In this document: in pieces, positions 1 to 8,708 of the stretch
How the letters are laid out: each line of letters begins with the position of its first letter
Numbering within the stretch: the first letter of the stretch is position 1
Assembly (NCBI GenBank): GCA_965242615.1
Contig: CBDESR010000002.1
Span: forward strand, 124,001-188,000
From: CBDBCU01 sp965242615
Lineage (GTDB): Bacteria; Chloroflexota; Dehalococcoidia; Lucifugimonadales; UBA3495
Length of the DNA: 64,000 bases
Direction of reading: 5' to 3'
Program-made: the position numbers and the translations under genes
The notes under the pieces: model-generated
What the model saw: the letters and a program-made list of their open reading frames with translations, nothing else
Told to the model about the DNA's origin: nothing
The model's database searches: none

Positions 1-3000
1 AGCGTCCACGCCGCCAGATAATACTTGAACAGCGTATTCATCCGCCCGATGTCCCCGGTCAACCGCAGCAGCTCCACCCCTAAGCCCAGTGCCATTGCCA
101 TTGCCAGCAGCAGTAGGGGAAACCCGGCGTAAGGCCGCTCCCTTTCATCCGCCGCCATCAGCCCGTTCCAAGCCGCCAGCCCGGTCAATAGCAGCAAAAC
201 CGCCAGCAACGCCCCCGTCGCATAGCCGGCCGCCGCCAGATACACCACCGGCAGCAGCCCCAAGCCGATATACCAGCGCAGCCCGGCCCGGTTATCCCCG
301 GCAGCGGACGGACGGAAAAGCCCCCTCAGCGGCCGCCAGGTTTCCTTAACCAGATAAGTTACCGCAATAAACAGAAACAGGGCATGAATTACCAGGTAAC
401 GGGTCAGCGGCGTCTGCCACTTGGATGTCTCAATGCCGGTGTCAAAGGTTTCAATGGCTTGGTGATACGGCAGAAAAGCGATAAAGCTGACCGCCGCAAT
501 GCCGCCGGCCAAGCCGACCGCCCAAAGCAGTTTAGCCTTTCCCGGCAGCGGCCTACCATAGACCGCCAATGCCGCACACCCGATAGCCAGCAGCAGGTAA
601 GGCGGATAGTCCCAACTGTTTATCGGCCACAGCGCGCCGACCGCCAATGCCAACCCGGCCGCCGCGGCCGCCCGCCATCCCCAGCCCAGCCGCCGCCAAC
701 CGGTCAGCAAATTCAACCCCAGCCCGATAGTCAGCAAAGTAAAAGGTATCGCCATCAAATGGGCGTGCAGGTCCGCAAACAGAAAAGTAAAAAATGGAAA
801 CTCCGTAATATGCCACGAAACCTCCGGGTAGCCGGCAATTTTCTCCGGCAGCCAGAAAGTCAGCAAGCCCGGATCCACGCTTTCCAGATTGGGAATCATC
901 CGGCTGCTCCGCCAGAAATCAAAGGGGGGAAACCCGCCGCCGCTGCCGCTGAAACGCCCCCACAGCCCTTGAACTACCTGCGCCATTCCATCCAGATTGC
1001 CGATAAGCGCAACCAGCCCGGCGGAAAGCAAGCCGGCCGTTGCCGAGCTGCGGCAAAGACGCGCGGCCCGACTTGGCGGCGGTGCAATTTCGACGGCGGC
1101 TACGTTGGCGGACGCCCTGGCCCGCCGCCAAGCCCGATTAGTACCCGCCATCAGGTTATAGCCGATGGAATAAGCCGCCGTCACCGTCAGCGCAAACAGC
1201 AACGGAACCGCCAGGTTGAACGCCGTTGTCGGAATAATCCCGGTCAGACGGATGGGAACCGCCAGCAAAAAATGGCCCCAATAGTAGTAGTTAAGATACC
1301 CCCCGGCAAACCACGGGTCATAAGGCGGCAAGAGTGTCGAGCGCACAATGGCGTTCAGTTGCGCCAACTCCATCGGCTTCTCTCCGCCCCGGTACGGATG
1401 CCACAAATCCGGATTCCCCGCCCGCAGTAGCGCAAAAGCCAGAAAAGCCAGCAGGAAAAGCATTTCCCCGGTCAACAGCAGCCGCCAGCGCTGCGCCAGA
1501 AACTCCCGCATTTCCCGCCACCGCGCCGCCACTGCTCCAGCCGACAGCACGGCCACCGCCGCCAATCCCAATCCAATCGCCGCCCGGGAAAACTCCAGCC
1601 ACCCCAAACTCACCGCCAGCCAAACCAGGTAGCCAGTCAGCAGCAAACCCAGCGGCCGCGCCAGCAGTAGCCCCCGATCCGGCAAAGCCCGGCACAGAAA
1701 AAATGCCACCGGCAAAGTCAACAGATAAATCAGTTCGATTGTCAGCAGCCACGCCAGAACCGGCATCTTGTTGACCCAGCTATCCCGGTCAAAAAGCTCC
1801 GACCAGGTGCCGCCGCCTTGCTGCCGCGCCCTCTCCCCGTCCGACATCATCAGACTTGACTCGGCATCATCCCCATTTCGCAGCAGCAACGGCAGCAGTT
1901 GCTCCGCCGTCCGTTTCTCTACATTGCGAAACAGCAGCACCTGAGGATGGTCGTACCCCACCACATTGTCATCGGCATAACCCAAGTTGATGGCAAGGGG
2001 CGGCGCCGGTTCCGGGGACAGTGGCGCCGGGCGCGGCAGTTCCACCCGACTTATGGGGTCATCCACCAATGCAATGCCGGCTAGTTGCGGGTAAGATGTG
2101 AAACTACGCTCCAAACGGTAGCCCAAGCCGCCGCCGAATAGCTGCCGGTAGTAGTTAAAGCTGTAGGGAAACCGTTCCGGGTCGCTGGCGACGCTGACAT
2201 AAGGCCGGTGGCTGTAAAAGAGCAGATATTCCGCCGCGGCCAACTCCTCGGCCAACCGCGCCATCTTTGTCGCCGTGTCCGGGTCGTAAGCCGGAAACCA
2301 CCAGAGATGGTACCGATACGTCTCCGGTACATATTGATCCCAATGGTTATCTTTGACTATCGCCGCCCCCCCCGGCACATTTTCATTGATCCATCGGGAC
2401 GCCGCCACTGCCGGGTGCGGGTTGGCATAAATCCTCTGGAAAGCCACCGCATAAAAAGCCGTGGCCAGTACCACCAAAACCACCGGCGCCCACGCCAGGG
2501 CCGGCAGCCACCGCCGCCGCGCCGCCGTTGCTGCCTCCCAGCCCTTAACCGCCGCCGGCAGCCACAGCAGCATCCGCGCCCCCATCAATACCATAAAAGG
2601 CAGCAGCGGGAAAAAGTAACGCTGAAACCGCACCTCGAAACTTTCCAGAAACAGCAGCCCCGGTACCACCCATGCCAGCAGCAGCCCATCGCTGCGTTGC
2701 AGTTGTCCCCCCCGGTACGCCAGCACTGCGGTAAAGGCGATGCCGCCCCAAGCCGCCAGCCCCAGCGGCAGCCCCAAGCCCCATACCGCCGTCTGGTAAA
2801 ACTGATATAGGAACGGCGGCGTCCCGACATATTGAATAGTAAAAGGCCACAAGCCGGCGTTGCGCGCCATATTGGCCTGCGCCGCCTGCTCCCCAATAAA
2901 ATTCGACAAGTCCAGCAAGGCGTAGGGCGTAACCGCAAAATACGCCGCTAATGCCACGCCCCCGGCCGCCGCCGCGTGGCCGATAGTCTCTTTAAGGGTA

Positions 3001-3761
3001 TCCCGATGGCCGCCGCCCTCCGTATCCCGCCACCGCCACCAGTAAGCCAGCAGCAGCGGCGTAACGATCAAAAAAATACTGAGCTTCGGCGTCATTGCCA
3101 AGCCAATCAATAAACCCAGCAGCAGGGAATCCCGCAATCGCCGCCGCTCCACCATCCGCAGTATTGCCCAGCAGGACGCCAGTAGCAGCAGCACGGAAAA
3201 AGTCTCCGGCCGGTAGTAGTGGCTGTTCTGGATATGGATTATCGCCAACGCCGTCAACCCGGCCGCCAGCAATCCCACCCATGGCCCGTACCGCTGCCCG
3301 TAAAGCCGCCGCCCCAGCAAATACAGCAGCGCCACCGACCCGGTATCCGCCAACGCCGACAGGATACGCCCCGCATACCGCATATCCAGCGCATTGATGT
3401 CGGTAAAAACTTCAATCACCGACCGCAGCAGGACCAGCGCATAAAGCAGTACGCTGCCCAGCGGAAACCAGTGGGGGTTAAGCGGGCTCCGCTCAAAGTC
3501 TAGAAAGACGCCGATGGACGGCAGCCCCGGCACAATTTCCGGGTGTTCCTGCAGGCAATCCTGATAGCCCGGCCGCTCCGTTACCAGGTCATAAATGCAC
3601 CCGGCCCGCATATAAATCGACCGCTCATCCGGGTGAAAGCCGTACCCATCATCCCAATTCAGCCCATGCAGCCGCAAAGCCAACGCCGCCGCCAAAATCA
3701 GCGGCAGCAGGAGCCAAGGCCAGGAAAAGTTGGGAAGGCTTTTTAAGGTCAAAAAGTTCAC
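1..3761 (-). CDS. DUF2298 / Chlor_Arch_YYY-type polytopic membrane protein, probable glycosyltransferase (partial, C-terminus outside window)
   Basis: One open frame runs from a GTG at 3761 to the window edge, at least 1253 codons, with no stop. The protein is very hydrophobic with many membrane segments. An N-terminal half begins with a short cytoplasmic tail, a first membrane segment at about residues 14-30, then the acidic motif HPDERS (43-48), as in GT-C/PMT (GT39-like) glycosyltransferases. The second half carries the DUF2298 hallmark FLFADLHAH, with FADLHAH at residues 995-1001, preceded by PPFDFWRSSRMIP. Family knowledge: DUF2298 proteins (TIGR03662) occur in Chloroflexi and archaea and are thought to act on lipid-linked sugars in the membrane; the substrate is unknown. 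Start choice is weak: no clear Shine-Dalgarno site precedes the GTG, and no ATG lies in frame near it. A GAPDH gene lies upstream on the same strand. Family call is firm, function is inference. Confidence 0.85.
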   Translation of the reverse strand, partial: MNFLTLKSLPNFSWPWLLLPLILAAALALRLHGLNWDDGYGFHPDERSIYMRAGCIYDLVTERPGYQDCLQEHPEIVPGLPSIGVFLDFERSPLNPHWFPLGSVLLYALVLLRSVIEVFTDINALDMRYAGRILSALADTGSVALLYLLGRRLYGQRYGPWVGLLAAGLTALAIIHIQNSHYYRPETFSVLLLLASCWAILRMVERRRLRDSLLLGLLIGLAMTPKLSIFLIVTPLLLAYWWRWRDTEGGGHRDTLKETIGHAAAAGGVALAAYFAVTPYALLDLSNFIGEQAAQANMARNAGLWPFTIQYVGTPPFLYQFYQTAVWGLGLPLGLAAWGGIAFTAVLAYRGGQLQRSDGLLLAWVVPGLLFLESFEVRFQRYFFPLLPFMVLMGARMLLWLPAAVKGWEAATAARRRWLPALAWAPVVLVVLATAFYAVAFQRIYANPHPAVAASRWINENVPGGAAIVKDNHWDQYVPETYRYHLWWFPAYDPDTATKMARLAEELAAAEYLLFYSHRPYVSVASDPERFPYSFNYYRQLFGGGLGYRLERSFTSYPQLAGIALVDDPISRVELPRPAPLSPEPAPPLAINLGYADDNVVGYDHPQVLLFRNVEKRTAEQLLPLLLRNGDDAESSLMMSDGERARQQGGGTWSELFDRDSWVNKMPVLAWLLTIELIYLLTLPVAFFLCRALPDRGLLLARPLGLLLTGYLVWLAVSLGWLEFSRAAIGLGLAAVAVLSAGAVAARWREMREFLAQRWRLLLTGEMLFLLAFLAFALLRAGNPDLWHPYRGGEKPMELAQLNAIVRSTLLPPYDPWFAGGYLNYYYWGHFLLAVPIRLTGIIPTTAFNLAVPLLFALTVTAAYSIGYNLMAGTNRAWRRARASANVAAVEIAPPPSRAARLCRSSATAGLLSAGLVALIGNLDGMAQVVQGLWGRFSGSGGGFPPFDFWRSSRMIPNLESVDPGLLTFWLPEKIAGYPEVSWHITEFPFFTFLFADLHAHLMAIPFTLLTIGLGLNLLTGWRRLGWGWRAAAAAGLALAVGALWPINSWDYPPYLLLAIGCAALAVYGRPLPGKAKLLWAVGLAGGIAAVSFIAFLPYHQAIETFDTGIETSKWQTPLTRYLVIHALFLFIAVTYLVKETWRPLRGLFRPSAAGDNRAGLRWYIGLGLLPVVYLAAAGYATGALLAVLLLLTGLAAWNGLMAADERERPYAGFPLLLLAMAMALGLGVELLRLTGDIGRMNTLFKYYLAAWT

Positions 3762-3888
3762 CGGCAAAACCGGAACACGGGACTAGGTTTGCTTTCAACA
3801 AAGAAACGCAGAGACCCCGGAGCCAGCTCCGTCAATCTCTGCGTCTCCCCGCTACCCAACCCTTGGGGTAATCGGGATAATCGGGCAA

Positions 3889-4902
3889 TCAGATGCCCTG
3901 CTCGCTCATAAAGGAGCAAAGGTCGGCAGTGCGGCAGGAATAACCCCATTCGTTATCGTACCAGCCCATCACCTTGACCATATTCCCCTCCATCACAATG
4001 GTGGACAGGGCGTCAAAGATGCAGCTGTGCGAATTGCCCCGCACATCAGAGCTGACGATGGGATCTTCGGTATATTCCAGGATGCCTTTCAGACTCCCGG
4101 CTGCCGCCGCCGCAAATGCCTGATTCACTTCCGCCGCCGACACTTCCCGGCTCAGGTTGACCACAAAGTCCGTTACCGAACCGGTCGCCGTCGGCACCCG
4201 AAAGGCTATGCCGTGCAGTTTCCCGTTTAACTTCGGCAGCACCAAGCCCACCGCCCGGGCCGCGCCGGTGCTGGTCGGAATTATATTCATCGCCGCCGCC
4301 CGCGCCCGCCGCAAGTCCGAATGCCGCTGATCCAGAATAGCCTGGTCATTGGTGTAAGAATGGATGGTGGACATCAACCCGTGTTCAATGCCAAAGGCTT
4401 CGTGCAGCACCTTGACCATCGGCGCAAAGCAGTTGGTGGTGCAGGAGGCATTGGACACAATGTTGTGCTTGCCCTTATCATAGGCTTGGTCGTTGACCCC
4501 CAGCACCATCGTCAAGTCCACATTGGTTGCCGGCGCCGAAATGATGACCTTGCTGGCTCCGCCCTGGAGATGCCCGCCGGCCCTTTCCCCATCGGTAAAA
4601 ATCCCCGTGGACTCCACCACCAGGTCAACCCCCATCTCCGACCAGGGAATCTTGGCCGGGTCCCGCTCCGAAAAAACCTTAATGCTGCGCCCGTCAATCC
4701 GCAGGTCGCCATTGTCCGCTTCCACCTGCCCCGGATAGACGCCGTAACTGGTATCGTACTTGAACAGGTGGGCATTGGTCTTGTCATCGGTCAAATCGTT
4801 GACCGCCGCCACTTCCAGCTGCTCCGGGTACCGCTCCATCGTCGCCCGGGTCACCAGCCGCCCGATGCGGCCAAAGCCGTTGACTCCAATTCGCGTGGTC
4901 AT
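3889..4902 (-). CDS. gap: Type I glyceraldehyde-3-phosphate dehydrogenase
   Basis: Converts glyceraldehyde-3-phosphate, phosphate and NAD(P)+ to 1,3-bisphosphoglycerate in glycolysis/gluconeogenesis, in the cytosol. The 337-residue protein has the usual family length. The N-terminal Rossmann fold starts with RIGVNGFGRIGR (4-15); the active-site motif SCTTNC places the catalytic cysteine at residue 154, and HSYTNDQ gives the catalytic base His181. The ending WYDNEWGYSCR is typical. The start ATG is preceded by GAGGTAAGG. It is on the same strand as enolase upstream, separated by a small membrane-protein gene, so the two lower-glycolysis enzymes sit close together and may be co-transcribed. No odd residues seen. 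Confidence 0.98.
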   Translation of the reverse strand: MTTRIGVNGFGRIGRLVTRATMERYPEQLEVAAVNDLTDDKTNAHLFKYDTSYGVYPGQVEADNGDLRIDGRSIKVFSERDPAKIPWSEMGVDLVVESTGIFTDGERAGGHLQGGASKVIISAPATNVDLTMVLGVNDQAYDKGKHNIVSNASCTTNCFAPMVKVLHEAFGIEHGLMSTIHSYTNDQAILDQRHSDLRRARAAAMNIIPTSTGAARAVGLVLPKLNGKLHGIAFRVPTATGSVTDFVVNLSREVSAAEVNQAFAAAAAGSLKGILEYTEDPIVSSDVRGNSHSCIFDALSTIVMEGNMVKVMGWYDNEWGYSCRTADLCSFMSEQGI

Positions 4903-4981
4903 TCCTTACCTCTCTACCCTCTGCAATGGGTTTTCCCGGGACAAACCGCTTTTCCCTTACCCGTTTCTTGCCCCCTTTCCC

Positions 4982-5224
4982 CTACCGCCGCCAGAACAGC
5001 CAGCCGTACATCCCCAGCCGCGCCCGGTTCACATAGCTCGGCGTCGGCGATGCCAACAGCCGCCCCAAGCCGATAATGACCCTTACCGTAAAGGTCAGCA
5101 GCCACCAGGTCAAGCGGAACAGCCCCTTGACCCCTTGAATCGCCAGATAGCGGACAATCCGCCATGCCAGATACCGGTTAGACCGGATCCGCGCCGGCGG
5201 CGCCGTAGGCTCTGCTTCCCGCAT
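4982..5224 (-). CDS. Small membrane protein of unknown function
   Basis: An 80-residue protein between enolase and GAPDH. I do not recognise a family. The N-terminal third is polar and Arg/Pro-rich; the middle holds a hydrophobic, Trp-containing stretch (about residues 29-58, FRLTWWLLTFTVRVIIGLG), likely a membrane segment or amphipathic anchor; the end is basic (WLFWRR). The ATG at 5224 was chosen because GGAGG lies six bases upstream; a TTG thirty bases further upstream is also in frame. The start overlaps the 3' end of the enolase gene by 47 bases, which suggests translational coupling. Function unknown; its place between two glycolytic genes may be incidental. Confidence 0.55.
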   Translation of the reverse strand: MREAEPTAPPARIRSNRYLAWRIVRYLAIQGVKGLFRLTWWLLTFTVRVIIGLGRLLASPTPSYVNRARLGMYGWLFWRR

Positions 5225-6515
5225 AGTTGGCCTCCGCGCCCAATTCCGCCTCAATCCGCAGCAGCCGGTTATACTTCGCTACCCGCTCCGACCGGGCCGG
5301 CGCCCCGGTTTTGATTTGTCCCACATTCCACGCCACCGCCAAATCGGCGATGGTCGTATCCTCCGTTTCCCCGGAACGGTGACTCATCACCGCCCCCCAA
5401 CCGGCTTGCCGCGTCAGCCGCAACGCCTGCAAAGTTTCCGTTAGACTACCAATCTGATTGGGTTTTAGCAAGACCGCATTCCCCGCTCCCCCCTCAATCC
5501 CCCGCCGGATCCGGGCAATGTTGGTCACCAGCAAATCATCTCCCACCAGTTGCGTTGTGCCGCCCAATTTCCGCGTCAACTCCGACCAGCCCTCCCAATC
5601 ATCCTCATCCAGCCCATCCTCGATGCTCACAATGGGGTACGCCTGCCGCCACTCGGCATAAAGCTCCACCATCTCCCCGGAAGTGAGCGACCGTCCCTCT
5701 CGCTCCAGCCTATAGCGGCCCGTCTCCCGGTCATACAACTCTGACGCCGCCACATCCAAAGTCAAAAAAACCTCTTTCCCCGGAGCGTAGCCGGCCGTCT
5801 CAATAGCTCGCAGCACCGCCTCGATAGCGTCCCGGTTCGAGGGCAGCGACGGCGCAAACCCGCCTTCATCCCCCACATTCAGGCTATGCCCGCCCGCCCG
5901 TAGCAGGCTTTTCAACGCCTGATAAATCTCCGCTCCGGCCCGCACTGCATCGGCAAAGGACGGCAGTCCCGCCGGCGATACCATAAACTCTTGAATATCG
6001 GCGGAATTCGAAGCGTGCCGCCCCCCGTTCAGAATGTTGAACATCGGCGCCGGCAAACTCACCGGCCCGGCAGCGGCCGTCAACGCCAGATACCGCCAAA
6101 GTTCACCGCCGGCCTCCGGATGCGCCAACGCCGCCGCCCGGGCTACCGCCATTGACACCGCCAAAATAGCATTGGCCCCCAGATTGCTCTTATCCGCCGA
6201 CCCGTCCAAGTCCAGCATCCGCTGGTCCAGCCCTTCCTGCTCAAAGGGCGACTGACCGACCAAAGCCGGGCCGATGATTCGGTTGACCTTAGCCACCGCC
6301 TGCAAAACGCCGCCGCCGCCAAACCGCGCCGGGTCCTTATCCCGCAGCTCCAACGCCTCATAGCTGCCCGTGCTGGCTCCGGAGGGAACAGCGGCGTGAG
6401 CCCGGACGCCGTTCGACAAACGCACTTCGGCTTCCACAGTCGGATTGCCCCGGGAATCCAGCACTTCCCGCCCCCGAATTTCAGTGATGACGGCTTGCCC
6501 GTCCGGCTTGGTCAT
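5178..6515 (-). CDS. eno: Enolase (phosphopyruvate hydratase)
   Basis: Interconverts 2-phosphoglycerate and phosphoenolpyruvate in glycolysis; cytosolic, Mg2+-dependent. The 445-residue protein has the family length and all key sites: GNPTVEAEV near the N-terminus, GDEGGFAP at 215-222 with the acid/base Glu217, metal ligands Asp254, Glu299 and Asp326, catalytic Lys351 in LLKPNQIG, and SHRSGETED at 378-386. The start ATG lies 17 bases after the stop of the upstream SLOG-family gene, so the two are probably co-transcribed; the 3' end overlaps the small membrane-protein gene. Nothing unusual beyond a slightly longer, Ala/Gly-rich C-terminus. Confidence 0.98.
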   Translation of the reverse strand: MTKPDGQAVITEIRGREVLDSRGNPTVEAEVRLSNGVRAHAAVPSGASTGSYEALELRDKDPARFGGGGVLQAVAKVNRIIGPALVGQSPFEQEGLDQRMLDLDGSADKSNLGANAILAVSMAVARAAALAHPEAGGELWRYLALTAAAGPVSLPAPMFNILNGGRHASNSADIQEFMVSPAGLPSFADAVRAGAEIYQALKSLLRAGGHSLNVGDEGGFAPSLPSNRDAIEAVLRAIETAGYAPGKEVFLTLDVAASELYDRETGRYRLEREGRSLTSGEMVELYAEWRQAYPIVSIEDGLDEDDWEGWSELTRKLGGTTQLVGDDLLVTNIARIRRGIEGGAGNAVLLKPNQIGSLTETLQALRLTRQAGWGAVMSHRSGETEDTTIADLAVAWNVGQIKTGAPARSERVAKYNRLLRIEAELGAEANYAGSRAYGAAGADPV

Positions 6516-6532
6516 AAAGCCCTACCTGCTCT

Positions 6533-7036
6533 CTAGGATTGCCGCGGTTGCGGCTCCGGCGCACTAGCGGCCGCCGCCAACGCTTTGTCCACAGCTTCCA
6601 CCGGGTCAACGGCCGGAATTATCCCGTCCACCACCGGGTCGCCGTCCCCTTTAATCGTCAGCGACCAGGTGCTGAGCCCGACAACCGGTATCCCTGCGTC
6701 CATAGCGTAAGCGATTTCCGACAGCGTGCCAAAGGCTCCGCCCACCGCGATACACGCCCCGCCGGTGTGGACGACAATAATGTTCCGGGCGTACCCCAGC
6801 GTAGTAAAGATGGGAATATCCACATACTCATTAAACGCCGAACCCCGCCGTCCCGGCAAAATGCCAATCGTAGTGCCGCCCTCCGCTTTAGCCCCCCGGC
6901 AGGCCGCTTCCATCACCCCGGTCATCCCGCCGCAGGCCACCATTATATTGCGCCGGGCCAGTTCCCGGCCCACTTCCTCGGCCAACTCCAGATGTTCCGC
7001 CTTGGCGCTGCTGCTCCCAATGACCGAAATAATCAT
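6533..7036 (-). CDS. TIGR00725 / LOG-like (SLOG) nucleotide-binding fold protein
   Basis: A 167-residue Rossmann-like protein. The start IISVIGSSS (2-10), GGMTGVMEAACRGAK (36-50) and the nucleotide-type loop AVGGAFGTLSEI (97-108) match the TIGR00725 group of the lysine-decarboxylase-like/SLOG superfamily. Members bind a nucleotide-related ligand and some relatives are cytokinin-activating phosphoribohydrolases; the actual substrate of this group is not established. The first 112 bases around the start (6932-7043) are present a second time about 1.1 kb upstream at 8057-8168, on the other side of a lipoprotein gene. This copy is the complete one, since the frame continues to a normal stop 17 bases before enolase. 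The native promoter was probably separated from the gene when the repeat formed. Confidence 0.85.
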   Translation of the reverse strand: MIISVIGSSSAKAEHLELAEEVGRELARRNIMVACGGMTGVMEAACRGAKAEGGTTIGILPGRRGSAFNEYVDIPIFTTLGYARNIIVVHTGGACIAVGGAFGTLSEIAYAMDAGIPVVGLSTWSLTIKGDGDPVVDGIIPAVDPVEAVDKALAAAASAPEPQPRQS

Positions 7037-7043
7037 AAACCGC
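6932..7043. repeat. 112-bp direct repeat, copy 1 (5' end of the TIGR00725 gene)
   Basis: This stretch covers the first codons (to residue 35) of the complete TIGR00725 gene plus seven bases upstream of its ATG. It matches 8057-8168 base for base except for two substitutions (110 of 112 identical by eye) and in the same orientation. The two copies bracket a 1013-bp segment with one lipoprotein gene. Confidence 0.9.
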
Positions 7044-7060
7044 TCCGGTTGCCGGCGACT

Positions 7061-8068
7061 TTACTGCGCCTTGGCAGGATGAGCCGCCGTCGAGTTGTAG
7101 CTGCCATCCGGGGCTATGCGGGGCAGCGCATATTGAGCATCGGTCAACAGGTTAAAGACCTGAGCGTCCTTCCCTTTGACCTGTTCCAGGGTACACAAAG
7201 CCCACTCGCCGGAAATCTCCCGGCACCGTTCCGCGCCGCTCTGCACACCCATAACTGCCGTGAGCGCCCAGTAGAAGTATTCCGTTACCATACAGGCGTA
7301 GTCGCAGGTGGGATCCAAGTAGGTGTACCAAGCCCCCGCCGGATACTGTCGGTTGGGCGGGAGAGCGCATTGCCCTTGGCCGTCAGCGCAATCGGCAGCG
7401 TTCCGCTCCGCAAAGTGTCCACCCCGGGCTTGGTCCATATAGCCGGCTATGGTGGAGCCGCCCTGCTCCCCAAATACCTCGGGGTAGGCATTAGCGTAGC
7501 CGGCGGAGATTATCAGGTGCCAAACCTCCTCCAAGCTGGCGTCGAAGCCATCGGCCGGATTGGTTTCCGAACCATAAAGGTCCTGGACTTGAACCTGTTC
7601 CCGGTCCACCATAGCCCGGAACTGGTCGGGCAAGTCGCCCATTAAGTTCTCCATAGCCGATTCCGTTTCAGCCATTATAAGCGCCGCGTTGCGCCGGGTC
7701 ATCGCCGCGACGACGACCGGGTTGTCCGGCTCGCCATCCCCGTTGTTATCCAAGTATTCCGCCATAACATTCGCCGCGTGGCACACTTTGGCATCCGGGA
7801 CGCCGGCGGCGGCAAATATATGTACGCCGAAAACATTCCCATACTTGGGAAAAACCCCGGTCAAAAACTGCCAATCCGCGGGCAACTCCCGGATGCTCAA
7901 GGCGGCCGGGGCGGGTATCCCTGGAGATGCGCTGGTCGGCGCCGGTTTATTGCCCCCGGCTATTTCGGTCGCGGGAATTGCGGATGCCCCGGTTTGACTG
8001 CAACCCAGCAGGGCCGCAATCAATGCCAGCGCCAACCAGTATAACGGTATGGGCGGGCAGGCCACCAT
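7061..8068 (-). CDS. Predicted lipoprotein of unknown function with a calcium-type DxNxDG loop
   Basis: A 335-residue protein if started at the ATG at 8068. The N-terminus MVACPPIPLYWLALALIAAL leads into a lipobox LLGC (Cys23), so it is likely exported and anchored by lipid. A loop DNNGDGEPD at 107-115 resembles an EF-hand/dockerin-like calcium site. Conserved-looking segments include EEVWHLIISAGYANAYPE and TEYFYWALTAVMG; several cysteines may form disulfides. I recognise no named family. Oddity: the reading frame continues upstream without a stop through a copy of the first 35 residues of the neighbouring TIGR00725 protein, so the frame is open to 8206. The ATG at 8068 lies inside that repeat (codons for NIMVAC). 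Initiation at 8161 would give a chimaera with a buried, probably useless export signal. The n-region of the short form lacks a positive charge, so the start remains uncertain. Confidence 0.65.
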   Translation of the reverse strand: MVACPPIPLYWLALALIAALLGCSQTGASAIPATEIAGGNKPAPTSASPGIPAPAALSIRELPADWQFLTGVFPKYGNVFGVHIFAAAGVPDAKVCHAANVMAEYLDNNGDGEPDNPVVVAAMTRRNAALIMAETESAMENLMGDLPDQFRAMVDREQVQVQDLYGSETNPADGFDASLEEVWHLIISAGYANAYPEVFGEQGGSTIAGYMDQARGGHFAERNAADCADGQGQCALPPNRQYPAGAWYTYLDPTCDYACMVTEYFYWALTAVMGVQSGAERCREISGEWALCTLEQVKGKDAQVFNLLTDAQYALPRIAPDGSYNSTAAHPAKAQ

Positions 8069-8168
8069 TATATTGCGCCGGGCCAGTTCCCGCCCCACTT
8101 CCTCGGCCAACTCCAGATGTTCCGCCTTGGCGCTGCTGCTCCCGATGACCGAAATAATCATAAACCGC
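8057..8168. repeat. 112-bp direct repeat, copy 2 (truncated 5' fragment of a TIGR00725 gene)
   Basis: Second copy of 6932-7043, with two base differences. It encodes the start codon and first ~35 residues of the TIGR00725 protein (minus strand, from 8161) and then runs into the lipoprotein signal sequence in the same frame. It is a truncated duplicate, not a full gene. Confidence 0.9.
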
Positions 8169-8178
8169 GCTCCCTTGC

Positions 8179-8670
8179 CTATGCTCCGCCCTGACCCGCC
8201 GCCCACACCGCATAATTCTCCCGCATATAGCCGATATGCTCGGCAATATGCCGTTCATAGACCGCCAGCCAATCCTCCAGCGTCATATCCCCATTTTCCG
8301 GGTGGTAGCAAGTGTTGCCCCAAGCCGCTTCCGGCAGATTGCGAATCAGTTGGTAAGTCTGCCGCCGCAAGACCCGCAGCAACTCCACCGCCCCCTCGGT
8401 ACTGATGCTATGGTAATCCAGCGCCGCCGCCCACCGGTTTTCATCATAAGCCATCAACGCTTGCCCCGCCTCGGCAATCAGCCGGCGGCAGCGGATATAG
8501 CTGTTCACCTCGCTGTCGGCCAGGTGGACGATATGCTCGTGGATGCTCCAGCAACCGCATTCATCCCGGAACTGCCACATCTCCCGCGGAAATTCCGGCA
8601 AAGCCGTATCCAGTTCCGCCAATGCCCGGCCGTAAGCCTCTATTTTCCCGTGCCGTTCCTCCGGCGTCAT
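8179..8670 (-). CDS. DinB-like metal-binding four-helix protein
   Basis: A 163-residue, helical protein that fits the DinB/YfiT-like superfamily: WSIHEHIVHLADSE (41-54) places a metal-binding histidine at about 49, and ERHIAEH (138-144) provides two more (His140, His144). Members bind a divalent metal and include thiol transferases and DNA-damage-inducible proteins of unknown activity; which applies here is not known. The ATG at 8670 was chosen because GGAG precedes it; a TTG twelve bases upstream is in frame. It lies downstream of nuoN of complex I operon 1 on the same strand with a gap of about 40 bases, so it may be the last gene of that transcript, followed at 8168 by the repeat region. 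Confidence 0.75.
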   Translation of the reverse strand: MTPEERHGKIEAYGRALAELDTALPEFPREMWQFRDECGCWSIHEHIVHLADSEVNSYIRCRRLIAEAGQALMAYDENRWAAALDYHSISTEGAVELLRVLRRQTYQLIRNLPEAAWGNTCYHPENGDMTLEDWLAVYERHIAEHIGYMRENYAVWAAGQGGA

Positions 8671-8708
8671 CGCGAACTCCAATGGATTGAATAACCCCCG
8701 GTCGGCCT

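Noticed and set aside
384..2810. Several plus-strand frames (for example 384-1430 and 2208-2810) opposite the DUF2298 gene
   Set aside because: Their products are Arg/Gln/Pro-rich without domains, and the minus strand carries a continuous DUF2298 frame here.
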